From contig NZ_CP183332.1 in the NCBI RefSeq assembly GCF_048541825.1, positions 2,480,001 to 2,544,000 on the forward strand: 64,000 nucleotides of DNA, read 5' to 3'. Of this stretch, positions 8,112 through 18,257 are shown piece by piece (within the stretch, counting starts at the first letter, position 1; each line of letters starts with the position of its first letter). The notes below the pieces were generated by a model, which searched no databases, had not been told where the DNA came from, and saw only the letters and a list, made by a program, of their open reading frames with translations. The translations under genes were made by a program, and so were the position numbers. This DNA is from Caulobacter sp048541825 (lineage in GTDB: Bacteria; Pseudomonadota; Alphaproteobacteria; Caulobacterales; Caulobacteraceae).

Positions 8112-9623
8112 TCAGTTCGCCAGGCGACGCAGGAACGACGGGATCTCGAGATCCTCGCCTTCCTCGACCTGTTGCAACTCGAGCGGCTGCATGGCCGGCC
8201 GGGCGCTGGAGGTCGAACGCGTCTGCGGCTGCTGTTGCGGCGCAGGTTGCTGGTCGTAGCGTTGGCGACCGCCGCCGAACAGGCTCATCCACCCGCCAGA
8301 CTTCTGCGGCTGACGGTCGGCATAGTGCTGCTCGGTATAGAGCGGCGCGTCGTCGGCTTCCTCGACCATCGGATCGACGATCCGGTTGACGGTGCGCGAA
8401 GCCGAAGTGGTGATGCGAGGCTCGGGGGCGGCCTCGGACACGAGAGGCTCTTGGAAATAAAGGTCGGCTTGCGGCGCTTCAGCGACGACTTCCGGCTCGG
8501 GCTCGTAAGCGGACTCGGGCGCGTAGGCAGTCGACTGGGCGACCGGGCGATCGAGCGGACGCGCCTCGTAGCGCGAGGCCGGACGGGTGGTGTCGACGAT
8601 CAGCGGCGCGGTCGTGGTGTTGCGGGTGACGGGCTTGGGCTCGATCTGGGCGATCGAGGCGCCGTCCATGCCGGTGGCGACCACCGAGACGCGGATCACG
8701 CCTTCCAGCGACGGATCGAAGGCCGCGCCGAAGATGATGTTGGCTTCCGGATCGACCTGATCCGAGATGGCGTTGGCGGCTTCGTCAACTTCCAGCAGCG
8801 TCATGTCCATGCCGCCGGTCACATTGACCAGCACGGCCTTGGCGCCCTTCAGCGAGACTTCGTCCAGCAGCGGGTTGGCGATGGCGTTCTGGGCGGCCAT
8901 CAGGGCGCGGTCTTCGCCGGTGCCCTCGCCGGTGCCCATCATCGCCTTGCCCATTTCGGTCATGACCGTGCGGACGTCGGCGAAGTCGAGGTTGATCAGG
9001 CCGGGCAGGACCATCAGGTCGGTGATCGAGCGAACGCCCGAGTGCAGCACCTGATCGGCCATGCCGAAGGCCTCGGCGAAGGTCGTGCGCTCGTTGGCGA
9101 CGCGGAACAGGTTCTGGTTGGGAATGACGATCAGGGTGTCGACATAGCGTTGCAGCTCACCGATGCCGGCGTCGGCCAGACGCATGCGGTGGCGACCTTC
9201 GAAGTGGAAGGGCTTGGTGACCACGCCGACCGTCAGGATGCCCCGCTCGCGAGCGCACTTGGCGATGATCGGCGCGGCGCCGGTGCCGGTGCCGCCGCCC
9301 ATGCCGGCGGTGATGAAGACCATGTGAGCGCCGTCCAGGTGCTCGCCGATCTCGGGGAAGCTTTCTTCGGCGGCGCTCATGCCCACCTCGGGGTGGGCGC
9401 CGGCGCCCAGGCCCTGCGTGACCTGCACACCCAGCTGAATGCGACGGTCGGTCTTGGCGAACTGAAGCTGCTGCGCGTCAGTATTGGCGACCACGAACTC
9501 AACACCTTCGAGGCCTGCCTCGATCATGTTGTTGACCGCATTGCCGCCCGCGCCACCGACGCCGAACACGACGATACGCGGCTTCAGCTCAGTGGTGCGC
9601 GGCGCTGAAAGAGAAATAGCCAT
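8112..9623 (-). CDS. ftsZ: cell division protein FtsZ
   Basis: FtsZ is the tubulin-like GTPase that forms the division ring. The 503-residue protein has the GTP-binding loop GGGTGTG at residues 109-115 and the T7 loop N211-L-D213-F-A-D216 that completes the GTPase site of the neighbouring subunit. The globular core ends near residue 320. A long acidic, proline- and glutamine-rich linker of about 170 residues follows, then the conserved C-terminal peptide EIPSFLRRLAN that binds FtsA and other anchors. The long linker is characteristic of Caulobacter FtsZ. It has its own 307-base upstream region with CtrA and CcrM sites, so it can be expressed separately from ftsA. Confidence 0.98.
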   Translation of the reverse strand: MAISLSAPRTTELKPRIVVFGVGGAGGNAVNNMIEAGLEGVEFVVANTDAQQLQFAKTDRRIQLGVQVTQGLGAGAHPEVGMSAAEESFPEIGEHLDGAHMVFITAGMGGGTGTGAAPIIAKCARERGILTVGVVTKPFHFEGRHRMRLADAGIGELQRYVDTLIVIPNQNLFRVANERTTFAEAFGMADQVLHSGVRSITDLMVLPGLINLDFADVRTVMTEMGKAMMGTGEGTGEDRALMAAQNAIANPLLDEVSLKGAKAVLVNVTGGMDMTLLEVDEAANAISDQVDPEANIIFGAAFDPSLEGVIRVSVVATGMDGASIAQIEPKPVTRNTTTAPLIVDTTRPASRYEARPLDRPVAQSTAYAPESAYEPEPEVVAEAPQADLYFQEPLVSEAAPEPRITTSASRTVNRIVDPMVEEADDAPLYTEQHYADRQPQKSGGWMSLFGGGRQRYDQQPAPQQQPQTRSTSSARPAMQPLELQQVEEGEDLEIPSFLRRLAN

Positions 9624-9722
9624 GGAACCCTCGCGACCTTACGCCGAAATCGTCAAACAGGACCCCGGCGGTTCAACCGTCGGGAACGCCTCGACGATTG
9701 GGTTAACAGAACAACCACCATC

Positions 9723-9738
9723 GTTAATCGGCGGTTAA
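9723..9738 (-). promoter_or_regulatory. CtrA binding site in the ftsZ promoter
   Basis: The minus strand reads TTAACCGCCGATTAAC, an exact match to the CtrA consensus TTAA-N7-TTAAC. It ends 100 bases upstream of the ftsZ start. In Caulobacter CtrA is known to repress ftsZ in swarmer cells. Confidence 0.88.
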
Positions 9739-9749
9739 CTGCATAATAT

Positions 9750-9817
9750 GAGTCGGGGACACGTCGAGCGCTGCCTGAGCAGAATTCTTGCTCCATCAAC
9801 AGAATCTCTTGGGAGTC
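9750..9817. promoter_or_regulatory. cluster of three GANTC (CcrM methylation) sites upstream of ftsZ
   Basis: GAGTC at 9750-9754, GAATC at 9802-9806 and GAGTC at 9813-9817 lie between ftsA and ftsZ. CcrM methylates GANTC in Caulobacter, and ftsZ transcription is known to respond to CcrM/GcrA. The remainder of the 9624-9930 gap shows no convincing ORF. Confidence 0.75.
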
Positions 9818-9930
9818 CAAGGGTTCCGTAGGGTTCTTGATAGTTGATGCGACCGAACGCCGCTGCGGTCTATTTCGCGACACGTCGAGAGCTTGACCAC
9901 GCGTTCAAGCGTGACCGCCGGCGACAACCG

Positions 9931-11256
9931 TTAAAGGTTGTCGCGCAACCAGGCGGCGGCCTTGGCCATCGGACTGGCGTTGGGGTCCATAGGGCGCTTG
10001 CGCAGGGCGGCCGTCGCCAGAGCCTTCGGAGACACCACTTCACGCGGACCAAAGGCCGAGCGATGCAGCACGCCGGCGGCGGCGCAGAAGGCCGGACCCG
10101 AGGCGGCGTCGGCCAGATGCGGCACCCGGCGCGGACGGCCCAGACGAACCGGGCGATCGAAGACGCGCACGGCCACTTCGCGCACGCCGGCCAGCTGGCT
10201 GGCGCCGCCGGTCAGCACGATGCCCGCGCCCGGTTCGACCGGAGCGCCCGAGGCCTTGAGGCGCTCGCGCAGCAGTTCCAGGGTCTCTTCGACGCGCGGC
10301 TGGATGATGCCCTTGAGCAGCGAGCGCGGCGCGATCACCGGACCGGCGCCCGGATCATCACCGCGCGGCGGGGCTTCGATCATCTCGCGGTCTTCGTTGG
10401 CCGAAGCGATGGCGCTGCCGTGCAGGGTCTTGATGCGCTCGGCGCCGGCGACCGAGGTCTGCAGGCCGCGGGCGATATCCTGGGTCACGTGCCCGCCGCC
10501 GACGGCCAGGCTGTCGACGTGGCACAGGGCGCCGTTGTTGAACACCGCCACCGAGGTCGAGCCGCCGCCCATGTCGATGCAGACGGCGCCCAGGTCCATC
10601 TCGTCCTCTTCCAGGGCCGCCAGGGCCGAGGCGAAAGGCGCGGCGACCACGCCTTCGAAGGACAGGTGGGCGCGCTCGACGCAGTGGGCGAGCGTGTGGA
10701 AGACGTTTTCGTTGATCGAGACGACCAGCAGTTCCAGGCCGAGCGCGCGGCCGAACATGGCGCGCGGATCGCGGATGCCGCGCTGACCGTCCACCGACCA
10801 GGCGATCGGCAGCAGGTGGATTGGCTTGCGGCCGGGAATCTTGACCTGGGCCAGGGCCGAGGCGATGGCGCGCGACAGGTCGCCATCGGCGATCGGCCGG
10901 GCGCCCAGGGACACCTGGGTGTGGACGCGGTTGCTGGCCAACTGGCCGCCGGCGGTGCAGACGCTGACGCCCTGGACGTTGACGCCCGCCACGGTCTCGG
11001 CGCGCTCGACAGCCTGGGCGATCGCTTGCGCGGCCTCGTCCAGGTTGACGATCGCGCCGCCGCGCACGCCGCGCGACTGCACATAGCCGACGCCGGCTGT
11101 GGTCAGGGTGCGGTTGTCACGATGAATGCCGTCGGCCTTCATGATGAAGCAGGTGACCTTGGACGCGCCCAGATCGACAGCCGCGACCGCAGGCTGACGA
11201 ACGAGCGTCGCCTTCAAGCCGTCACGGGCCTGTTTCCGATCTTCCAGTCGCGACAT
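9931..11256 (-). CDS. ftsA: cell division protein FtsA
   Basis: This actin-fold ATPase (441 residues from the ATG at 11256) anchors FtsZ to the membrane. The phosphate-1 motif VAAVDLGASKVTCFI lies near residue 30, the phosphate-2 motif VCIDMGGGSTSVAVF in the second half, and IVLTGGASQLAG is the adenosine motif. The C-terminus ends in an amphipathic segment (MAKAAAWLRDNL) as expected for the membrane-targeting helix. A GTG four codons earlier (11268) is possible, but ATG 11256 has GGGG at better spacing. It starts 27 bases after ftsQ. Confidence 0.96.
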   Translation of the reverse strand: MSRLEDRKQARDGLKATLVRQPAVAAVDLGASKVTCFIMKADGIHRDNRTLTTAGVGYVQSRGVRGGAIVNLDEAAQAIAQAVERAETVAGVNVQGVSVCTAGGQLASNRVHTQVSLGARPIADGDLSRAIASALAQVKIPGRKPIHLLPIAWSVDGQRGIRDPRAMFGRALGLELLVVSINENVFHTLAHCVERAHLSFEGVVAAPFASALAALEEDEMDLGAVCIDMGGGSTSVAVFNNGALCHVDSLAVGGGHVTQDIARGLQTSVAGAERIKTLHGSAIASANEDREMIEAPPRGDDPGAGPVIAPRSLLKGIIQPRVEETLELLRERLKASGAPVEPGAGIVLTGGASQLAGVREVAVRVFDRPVRLGRPRRVPHLADAASGPAFCAAAGVLHRSAFGPREVVSPKALATAALRKRPMDPNASPMAKAAAWLRDNL

Positions 11257-11283
11257 CGCTATCGTCACCCCAACACCATCACA

Positions 11284-12195
11284 CTACGCCCCGCCTGCCA
11301 CGGTCTGCCCAGGCAGAGCCGCATCACGGGGTCTCACAGCCACCATATCGGGATCGCGCAGATCGATGCGCGCAAACCCCAAATCCAGGATTCGCTGCCT
11401 TTGGTCCAACTGATCCAGCTGGATCAGTGCGGATTCTTCGTCGATCGCCGGAAGCTGGATCAGAGATCCGTCTTTCAGGCGCAGATCCCAGCGGCGATCA
11501 TCGACGCGCACCAGCGCTTCAAGACGATCGCGAAGACGCGGACGGGCGGCGACAGCCGGCAGGATGGCGCCGGCGGCCTGATCGGCGCCCTGCCCCACCA
11601 CCAGCGGCAGTTGCGGGAACTGCGAGGCATCGGCCTCGCTGATCACGCGCCCCTCGCCGTCGATGACACGCATGCGGCCGCCACTCTGCCAGACGGCCAG
11701 GGCGGGGCGTTCCTCGACTGCGATGAGCACCGTATCGGGCAGCAGGCGAACGACCTTGGCTTCCTTGACCCAGCCCACCATCTCGACGCGCTGGCGGATC
11801 TCGGCCAGGTCCAGGCCCAGGGTCGGTTGGTCGAGATACAGTCCTGAAGCGCGTCTGATATCCGCGTCGGCCTGGGCCGAGGCGCCCTGGACGTGCAGAG
11901 TCTTGAGCTTGAAACCGGCGGACGCGAACTCGCCGTCCACGCCCTGGCGTGCAGCCGTGACGAGGCGCTCGGCCCGATGGCCGGTCGCGAGCATCACCAC
12001 AAGCCCAAGGCCAAGAGCCACGCCGGCGACCCCCAAGGCGAACGCGGGCGACAAGCCCACGCCCTTGGCGGCGCGCAGTTTCGCGGCCGGCTGCGCGCCC
12101 TTGGGCGGAGCCGAACGAGCCTTGTTTGGACTTGCGGGCACTTCGGCCCGAGGGCGCCTAGGCTTAGGCGATCCCCCCCGCACTACAGCGGGCAT
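11284..12195 (-). CDS. ftsQ: cell division protein FtsQ
   Basis: FtsQ is a bitopic divisome scaffold (303 residues). It has a long basic, proline-rich cytoplasmic tail (about 1-50), one membrane span (about 51-72) and a periplasmic POTRA domain starting at FKLKTLHVQGAS. The FtsQ-type domain follows with VEMVGWVKEAKVVRLLPDTVLIAVEERPALAVW split over about residues 136-168. The ATG at 12195 lies inside the end of ddl, giving a 32-base overlap. This suggests coupled translation. Confidence 0.93.
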   Translation of the reverse strand: MPAVVRGGSPKPRRPRAEVPASPNKARSAPPKGAQPAAKLRAAKGVGLSPAFALGVAGVALGLGLVVMLATGHRAERLVTAARQGVDGEFASAGFKLKTLHVQGASAQADADIRRASGLYLDQPTLGLDLAEIRQRVEMVGWVKEAKVVRLLPDTVLIAVEERPALAVWQSGGRMRVIDGEGRVISEADASQFPQLPLVVGQGADQAAGAILPAVAARPRLRDRLEALVRVDDRRWDLRLKDGSLIQLPAIDEESALIQLDQLDQRQRILDLGFARIDLRDPDMVAVRPRDAALPGQTVAGGA

Positions 12196-13135
12196 AAGCG
12201 TCCTCCACGATCCAGAGCACTAAATGATCAAACGAAATCCCGACGTGGGCGGCTTGCTCGGGGGCGAGCGAAGTGGGTGTCATGCCGGGTTGCGTATTGA
12301 CCTCTAGAAGGACCAGAAGGTCGTTAATGTCGTCATAACGGAAGTCAGACCGGGTTACGCCTTGGCAACCAAGGGCTGTGTGGCCAAGCTCGGCCATCCG
12401 CATGGCCCTATCCCTTACGCTGTCAGGGATTGGGGCTGGCAAAACATGGATGGAACCGCCCTCGGAGTACTTGGCGTCGTAGTCATAGAAACCTGTGGAC
12501 GAGCGAATATCGGTCACGGCCAGGGCTCTGGGACCATTTGACTCACCCATCACGGCGACGGCCAGCTCCAGCCCGCGGATATAGGGCTCGATCATCACCT
12601 CTTCGCCGTAAGTCCATGTGGGCATTGCCAATTCCTGCGGCGGCCGGTTGGCGCCTTCGAAAACCAGGAATACCCCAACCGAAGATCCCTCGGCATTTGG
12701 CTTCACAACGTAGGGAGGCTGCATCACATGGTCGCGTGCGGCGATATGTCGATTGAACAGACCGCCGCCGGGCACGATCACGCCCGCCGCAGCCAGCACG
12801 GCCTTGGCCTTGGCCTTGTCCATCGCCAGGGCCGAGGCCAGCACGCCCGAGTGGGTGTAGCCGATCTTCAGGGTCTCCAGCACGCCCTGGACGCAGCCGT
12901 CCTCGCCCCATTCGCCGTGCAGGGCGTTGAAGACCAGGTCCGGCGCGACCCTGGTCAGCACCTGGGCCACATCCTTGCCAGGATCGACGCGGGTGACCTT
13001 GGCCCCCAGCCGCTCCAGCGCATCGGCGCATTCCCGGCCCGAGACGAGGCTGACCTCGCGCTCGGAGGACGGACCGCCCAGCAGGACGGCGATGTGGCGG
13101 CCGGCCAGGGGGGCGTCGGTGTTCGGCTGGGTCAT
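12164..13135 (-). CDS. ddl: D-alanine--D-alanine ligase
   Basis: This cytoplasmic ATP-grasp enzyme makes the D-Ala-D-Ala dipeptide that MurF adds to the peptidoglycan precursor. The 323-residue protein begins with HIAVLLGGPSSEREVSLVSG, and continues with NALHGEWGEDG, VKPNAEGSSVGV and the C-terminal metal-binding EVNTQPGMTPTSL. ATG 13135 is chosen because an earlier in-frame ATG at 13165 would add an unconserved tail. The 3' end overlaps ftsQ by 32 bases. Confidence 0.95.
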   Translation of the reverse strand: MTQPNTDAPLAGRHIAVLLGGPSSEREVSLVSGRECADALERLGAKVTRVDPGKDVAQVLTRVAPDLVFNALHGEWGEDGCVQGVLETLKIGYTHSGVLASALAMDKAKAKAVLAAAGVIVPGGGLFNRHIAARDHVMQPPYVVKPNAEGSSVGVFLVFEGANRPPQELAMPTWTYGEEVMIEPYIRGLELAVAVMGESNGPRALAVTDIRSSTGFYDYDAKYSEGGSIHVLPAPIPDSVRDRAMRMAELGHTALGCQGVTRSDFRYDDINDLLVLLEVNTQPGMTPTSLAPEQAAHVGISFDHLVLWIVEDAYARCSAGGIA

Positions 13136-13201
13136 GGAGGGGGCTCGTGAACTGGGGTTGAGCACTCCTAGTCAGCCGGAGCCCTCCTGCCAATATTGGT
13201 T

Positions 13202-13301
13202 GTCATCCCGGCCGTAGCGCGAAGCGCGAAGAGCCGGGACCACGGCATACGCAAGCGCTTGCCGTGGTCCCCGATCGCCCCTGCGGGCCGTCTGGGATGA
13301 C
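13202..13301. repeat. intergenic palindromic repeat, GTCATCCCGG family (diverged)
   Basis: The ends are GTCATCCCGG and CTGGGATGAC (one mismatch), with an inner arm pair GACCACGGCATACGCAAGCG / CGCTTGCCGTGGTC. It fills the gap between the M28 peptidase gene and ddl, interrupting the cell wall gene order. Confidence 0.8.
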
Positions 13302-13310
13302 AGGTTCGGA

Positions 13311-14795
13311 CTAGTGGCTTGCCGCCGCCGTCGCCGGCTTCAGCGCCCGGAAGTCGATGTCGCTGTCGGCCACCAGGTAGAGGAAGCTGGTCCAGGCCGC
13401 CACGTTCTGGGCCAGCTGGATCGGGTCCACCTTGTTGAGCGTGTCGTCGGCCGTGTGGTGATAGTCGAAGTAGCGGCTGGCATCCTGGTTCAGGTTGATC
13501 ACCGGCACGCCGGCCTCTTCGATGGCGCCGATGTCGGCGCCGCCATGGGCGGCGGGGGCGCGGTCCAGATAGATCTTCAGCGGCATGAGCACGCGGGTCG
13601 CGGTCTTGATCACCGGATGCTCCAGCGCCCCGGCCGGAACCTGCAGGCTGTAGATGCGGTCGGCGCCGGTGTCGCTCTCGCCGGCCAGCACGATCTTCGA
13701 CAGCGCGTCCTTGTTCGCGGCCAGATAGGCGTCCGACGAACCACCGCTTTCTTCCGAACCCCACATCACGACGCGGATGGTGCGCTTGGGATGCCTGGGC
13801 AGGTCGCCGATCAGCTTGGCGGCCGCCGTGGTGATGGCGATGCCCGTGGCGTCGTCCAGGGCGCCGGTGCCGACATCCCAGCTGTCGAGGTGGCCGCCGA
13901 TGACGATCACCTCGTCAGGCTTTTCCGAGCCCTGGACGTCGCCCGAAATGTTCCAGGCCACGTCCTTGGCATCGAAGCTGGACTGCAGCTTCAGCTTGAT
14001 GCGCAGCGGACCCTTGGCGGCCAGACGCTCCAGCTGCTCGGCTTCCGGCACGCCGATGGCGGCGGCGGGAATGGTCACTACGCCCTCGCCATTGGCGGTG
14101 CTGCCGGTGTGCGGCACCGAGGAATCCGAGGTCGAGATCGAGCGGATCAGCATGGCCACGGCGCCGCGCTTGGCGGCTTCCACCGGACCGGCCCGGCGCG
14201 AGATGCCGGCCACGCCATAGCCGGCCCCGTCCTGGGCCATGACCATCGGCTGGGTGATGACCACGATCTTGCCCTTCAGCGCGCCTTCCGGCGCGGCGAT
14301 CATCTCGGCATAGGTCTTGAACAGCGCCACCTCGGCCTCGACGCCCTCAGCGGGGGTCGAGACGGTGCGGCCCAGGCCAACGGGGTTGAGGTTCATGGCA
14401 TAGGGCGCCATCAGCCAGGCGCTCTCCTCGCCACGCGTCCAGGACGTCTTGGCGAATTCATCGACCTTGATGTTGGTGAAGCCCAGAGCCTTGAACTGGG
14501 CCACGCCCCAGTCCTTGGCCTTCTCCATGGCCGGCGAGCCGACCAGGCGCGGGCCGATAGTGGTGGTCAGGTCCTCGGTGATGTCCCAGGCGAGATGATC
14601 GCGCAGGGCCTTGTCGCGCAGGCCGACGGCGACGGCCTCGGGCGAGACCGGCACAGCCGCCGGCGCAGCAGGGGCTGCGGACTTGCCGGCAAACAGGGCC
14701 TTGAGCCCCGACTTTGCCCGGGGGGCGGTCTGGGCCTGGGCCCCGCCGACCAGAAGGGCGGATACGGCGGCGGCGGTCAGCAGGGTGCGGAACAT
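13311..14795 (-). CDS. secreted M28 family zinc aminopeptidase
   Basis: This 494-residue protein has a cleavable signal peptide (MFRTLLTAAAVSALLVGGAQA, first 21 residues shown in part as MFRTLLTAAAV... ending in AQA). The C-terminal half is an M28 peptidase domain with the two-zinc ligand set: His and Asp in GGHLDSWDVGTGALDDA, the Glu pair in WGSEESGG, Asp in GESDTGADR and His in YHHTADDTL. A PA-type insert lies between about residues 150 and 280 (GKIVVITQP). It resembles plasma glutamate carboxypeptidase-like enzymes. It should act in the periplasm or outside the cell on peptides. It stands between ddl and murB but has no known cell wall role. Confidence 0.88.
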   Translation of the reverse strand: MFRTLLTAAAVSALLVGGAQAQTAPRAKSGLKALFAGKSAAPAAPAAVPVSPEAVAVGLRDKALRDHLAWDITEDLTTTIGPRLVGSPAMEKAKDWGVAQFKALGFTNIKVDEFAKTSWTRGEESAWLMAPYAMNLNPVGLGRTVSTPAEGVEAEVALFKTYAEMIAAPEGALKGKIVVITQPMVMAQDGAGYGVAGISRRAGPVEAAKRGAVAMLIRSISTSDSSVPHTGSTANGEGVVTIPAAAIGVPEAEQLERLAAKGPLRIKLKLQSSFDAKDVAWNISGDVQGSEKPDEVIVIGGHLDSWDVGTGALDDATGIAITTAAAKLIGDLPRHPKRTIRVVMWGSEESGGSSDAYLAANKDALSKIVLAGESDTGADRIYSLQVPAGALEHPVIKTATRVLMPLKIYLDRAPAAHGGADIGAIEEAGVPVINLNQDASRYFDYHHTADDTLNKVDPIQLAQNVAAWTSFLYLVADSDIDFRALKPATAAASH

Positions 14796-14886
14796 GCGCA
14801 GGGATTCTCCGAAATTTGACCTGTCATAGCATCGCGGCGCGCCCGGGACAGTCAGCATTGGCTGAACCATGCCGGCGGCCGAAAAG

Positions 14887-15039
14887 GTCCTCCCCCTGAA
14901 GGGGGAGGCGGCCCCCCGGGTCGCGCGAAAGCGCGCGCCCGAAGACAGGCTCCGGCCGGTGGGGGGAAGACCGCAATGACCTGGCCGTCACTTCCCCCTC
15001 CGATCGCTTCGCGATCTCCTCCCCCGCTGGGGGGAGGAC
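14887..15039. repeat. intergenic palindromic repeat, GTCCTCCCCC family
   Basis: This element of about 153 bp runs from GTCCTCCCCCTGAAGGGGGA to CTGGGGGGAGGAC and has CTTCCCCC and GGGGGAAG inner arms plus GATCGCTTCGCGATC. It ends directly at the murB stop codon, so it forms the 3' end of the murC-murB transcript. No second full copy was seen in this window. Confidence 0.75.
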
Positions 15040-15962
15040 TTAGAGCCGCCCGATCCGCTTGATTTCCCAGTCCAGCTGAATGCCGGTCTTGGCCAGCACA
15101 TCGGCGCGCACCGCGTCACCCAGGCCTTCCAGGTCGGCCGCCGTGGCCTCGCCGGTATTGATCAGGAAGTTGCTGTGCAGCGGGCTGAACATCGCCCCGC
15201 CCCCCTCTTTCCCGCTCGCGGAAAAGTGTTTGCCCCGCCAGCCGGCCTCGTCGACCAGCTTCCAGGACGAGTGGCCCGGCGGGTTCTTGAAGGTCGAGCC
15301 GCCGGTCTTTTCGCGGATCGGCTGGGTGGTCTCGCGGCGGGCGGTGATTTCGGCCATGCGGTCGCGGACATCGGCCGGATCATCGGGCGTTCCGCGGAAC
15401 ATCGCCTGCACCCAGAACATGCTGTTGGGGGGGACTTCCGTGTGCCGATAGGTGAAGCCGAAGTCTTCGTTGCTCCAGACCCGCATTTCGCCGGACCGGT
15501 CATAGCCCCAGGCGCTGACCAGGATGTCCTTGGTCTCGCGGCCATAGCAGCCGGCGTTCATGGTCAGGGCCCCGCCGACCGTGCCCGGAATACCGACATA
15601 GAATTCCAGCCCCGTCAGCCCCGCCTTGGCCGCCGCCCGGGCCACCGAGGCGTCCAGCGCCGCTGGACCGGCGATAATCAGGTTCTCCTCGGCATCGACC
15701 GTGACCTCGCCGAAGGCCCGCCCGGCGCAGCGAATGACCACGCCCTCGACGCCGCCGTCGCGGATGATGACGTTGGAGCCGACGCCCAGAGCCTGAACCG
15801 GAACCTCTTCCGGCAGGGCCATCAGGAAGTCGCGCAGATCGTCGGCGTCGGCCGGCAGGAACAGCACCTCGGCCGGACCGCCGACCCGGAACCAGGTGAA
15901 CGGGCCCAGCGGCTCGTCAAACAGCAGCTTGCCGCGAACGGCGGGGAGTGACGCCTTCCAGC

Positions 15963-15966
<4 letters not shown>
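15040..15966 (-). CDS. murB: UDP-N-acetylmuramate dehydrogenase
   Basis: This FAD enzyme reduces UDP-GlcNAc-enolpyruvate to UDP-MurNAc, the first committed precursor of the wall. The protein (308 residues) has TWFRVGGPAEVLF, LGVGSNVIIRDGG and the FAD-binding GIPGTVGGALTMNAG. Near the C-terminus is RREKTGGSTFKNP-type sequence (EKTGGSTFKNPPG) carrying the catalytic serine region. The start is a GTG at 15966 overlapping the TGA of murC in GTGA; no in-frame ATG gives a better N-terminus. Translational coupling to murC is likely. Confidence 0.94.
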
Positions 15967-17382
<1,416 letters not shown>

Positions 17383-17384
<2 letters not shown>

Positions 17385-17904
17385 GAAAAGCCGATTAGAC
17401 CATTTGCGCGCGGCGCGAAACGCCCTGTTGGCGGCGATGTTGTGGACGGGCCCCGCCCTGGCCCAAGCCCCCGCTGCGGCCCCGCCCGCCACCAAACTTG
17501 AACTGAGGCTGGCCGACGTCGGTCGCTTCGCCGTCTTCGTCGATCTGACCAGCGTCCAGTGGACCGGCCGCACCGCGAAACTGCGCGTGCTGCAGGTCAC
17601 CGAGGGCGGCTTCAAGGCCGGGGCCGATGAGTACTGGGGCGGCTGGCGTCACGCGGTCATCGACTGCGACGCCCGCTCAATCGCCCACGCCGGCTTTGGC
17701 AGCATCCGGGCCGGCGGCCGCGAAGGCCCGGTCACCGGCGACCAGCGCCCCGCCGCCCCGATCCCGCCCGGCGGCGCCGACGACGCAGCGGCCAAGGTGG
17801 TCTGCGACGGCTGGAAGCCGTTCGCCGGGGTTCCGGTCGCCACCAGCGTCGAGCAGGCGGTGGGCCTGGCGAGGCCGCTGATCGAGACGGGGGCGGAGCC
17901 TTGA
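17383..17904 (+). CDS. secreted protein resembling surface-adhesin protein E domain
   Basis: This is a predicted exported protein of about 173 residues. A basic N-terminus and hydrophobic stretch (LRAARNALLAAMLWTGPALA) lead to an AQA signal peptidase site near residue 27. The mature part has two cysteines (VIDCDARSI and VVCDGWKPF) that could form a disulphide, around a beta-rich domain with FAVFVDLTSVQWTGRT. This layout resembles small surface-adhesin E-like proteins found widely in proteobacteria. ATG 17383 shares CATG with murC; a TTG at 17404 would give a cleaner signal peptide, so the start is uncertain. A remnant of its last codons recurs at 20403. Confidence 0.6.
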
Positions 17905-17921
17905 GGGGCGCCGCGTTTAGG

Positions 17922-18257
17922 TCAGCAGTCGAAGACGTCCATTGCCGCCCCAACTGGGTCAGGCCTGTAGTCAAACAAAGTGATGTCGCGCGCCCGAGAC
18001 ACTATCACGAGCCATTCGCCGGCTTGGCGGAGGAGGTAGTAAGTCAGTTGTAAATCGTCTGCACCCCAGGCTGAAAGGCGATGCGTCTCGCCGTCGAACT
18101 CGACGTCGACCCATCCGGTCTTCTCTTCAAGCTGGTTACCGTCCTCGAGTAATTCGATTTCGGATTCACCAAAGGTTACGAGTATTGACCCGACCCCTAT
18201 TTCGCCGGTTGCTCGCGTGAATGGCACCGAACGAGGACCTAGCGTTCTCGCTTCCAC
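17922..18257 (-). CDS. small immunity-like protein, partner of the gene at 18257
   Basis: I do not recognise a named family. The 111-residue soluble protein shares clear features with two proteins encoded at 19566 and 19910. All have an N-terminal L/I-G-P-R motif (TLGPRSVPF here), a W-x-D/E-x-D-G strand (GWVDVEFDG) and a G-A/T-D-D/E-h-Q/H segment (WGADDLQLTYYLL). All also have a WL motif, and this one ends in AMDVF like its neighbour at 19566. It starts at GTG 18257, sharing one base with the TAG stop of the upstream gene, with GGGAGG before it. Its base composition is visibly less GC-rich than the mur genes. Small, acidic, single-domain and coupled downstream of a mosaic toxin-like gene, it fits an immunity protein; that is inference. 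Confidence 0.6.
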   Translation of the reverse strand: MEARTLGPRSVPFTRATGEIGVGSILVTFGESEIELLEDGNQLEEKTGWVDVEFDGETHRLSAWGADDLQLTYYLLRQAGEWLVIVSRARDITLFDYRPDPVGAAMDVFDC

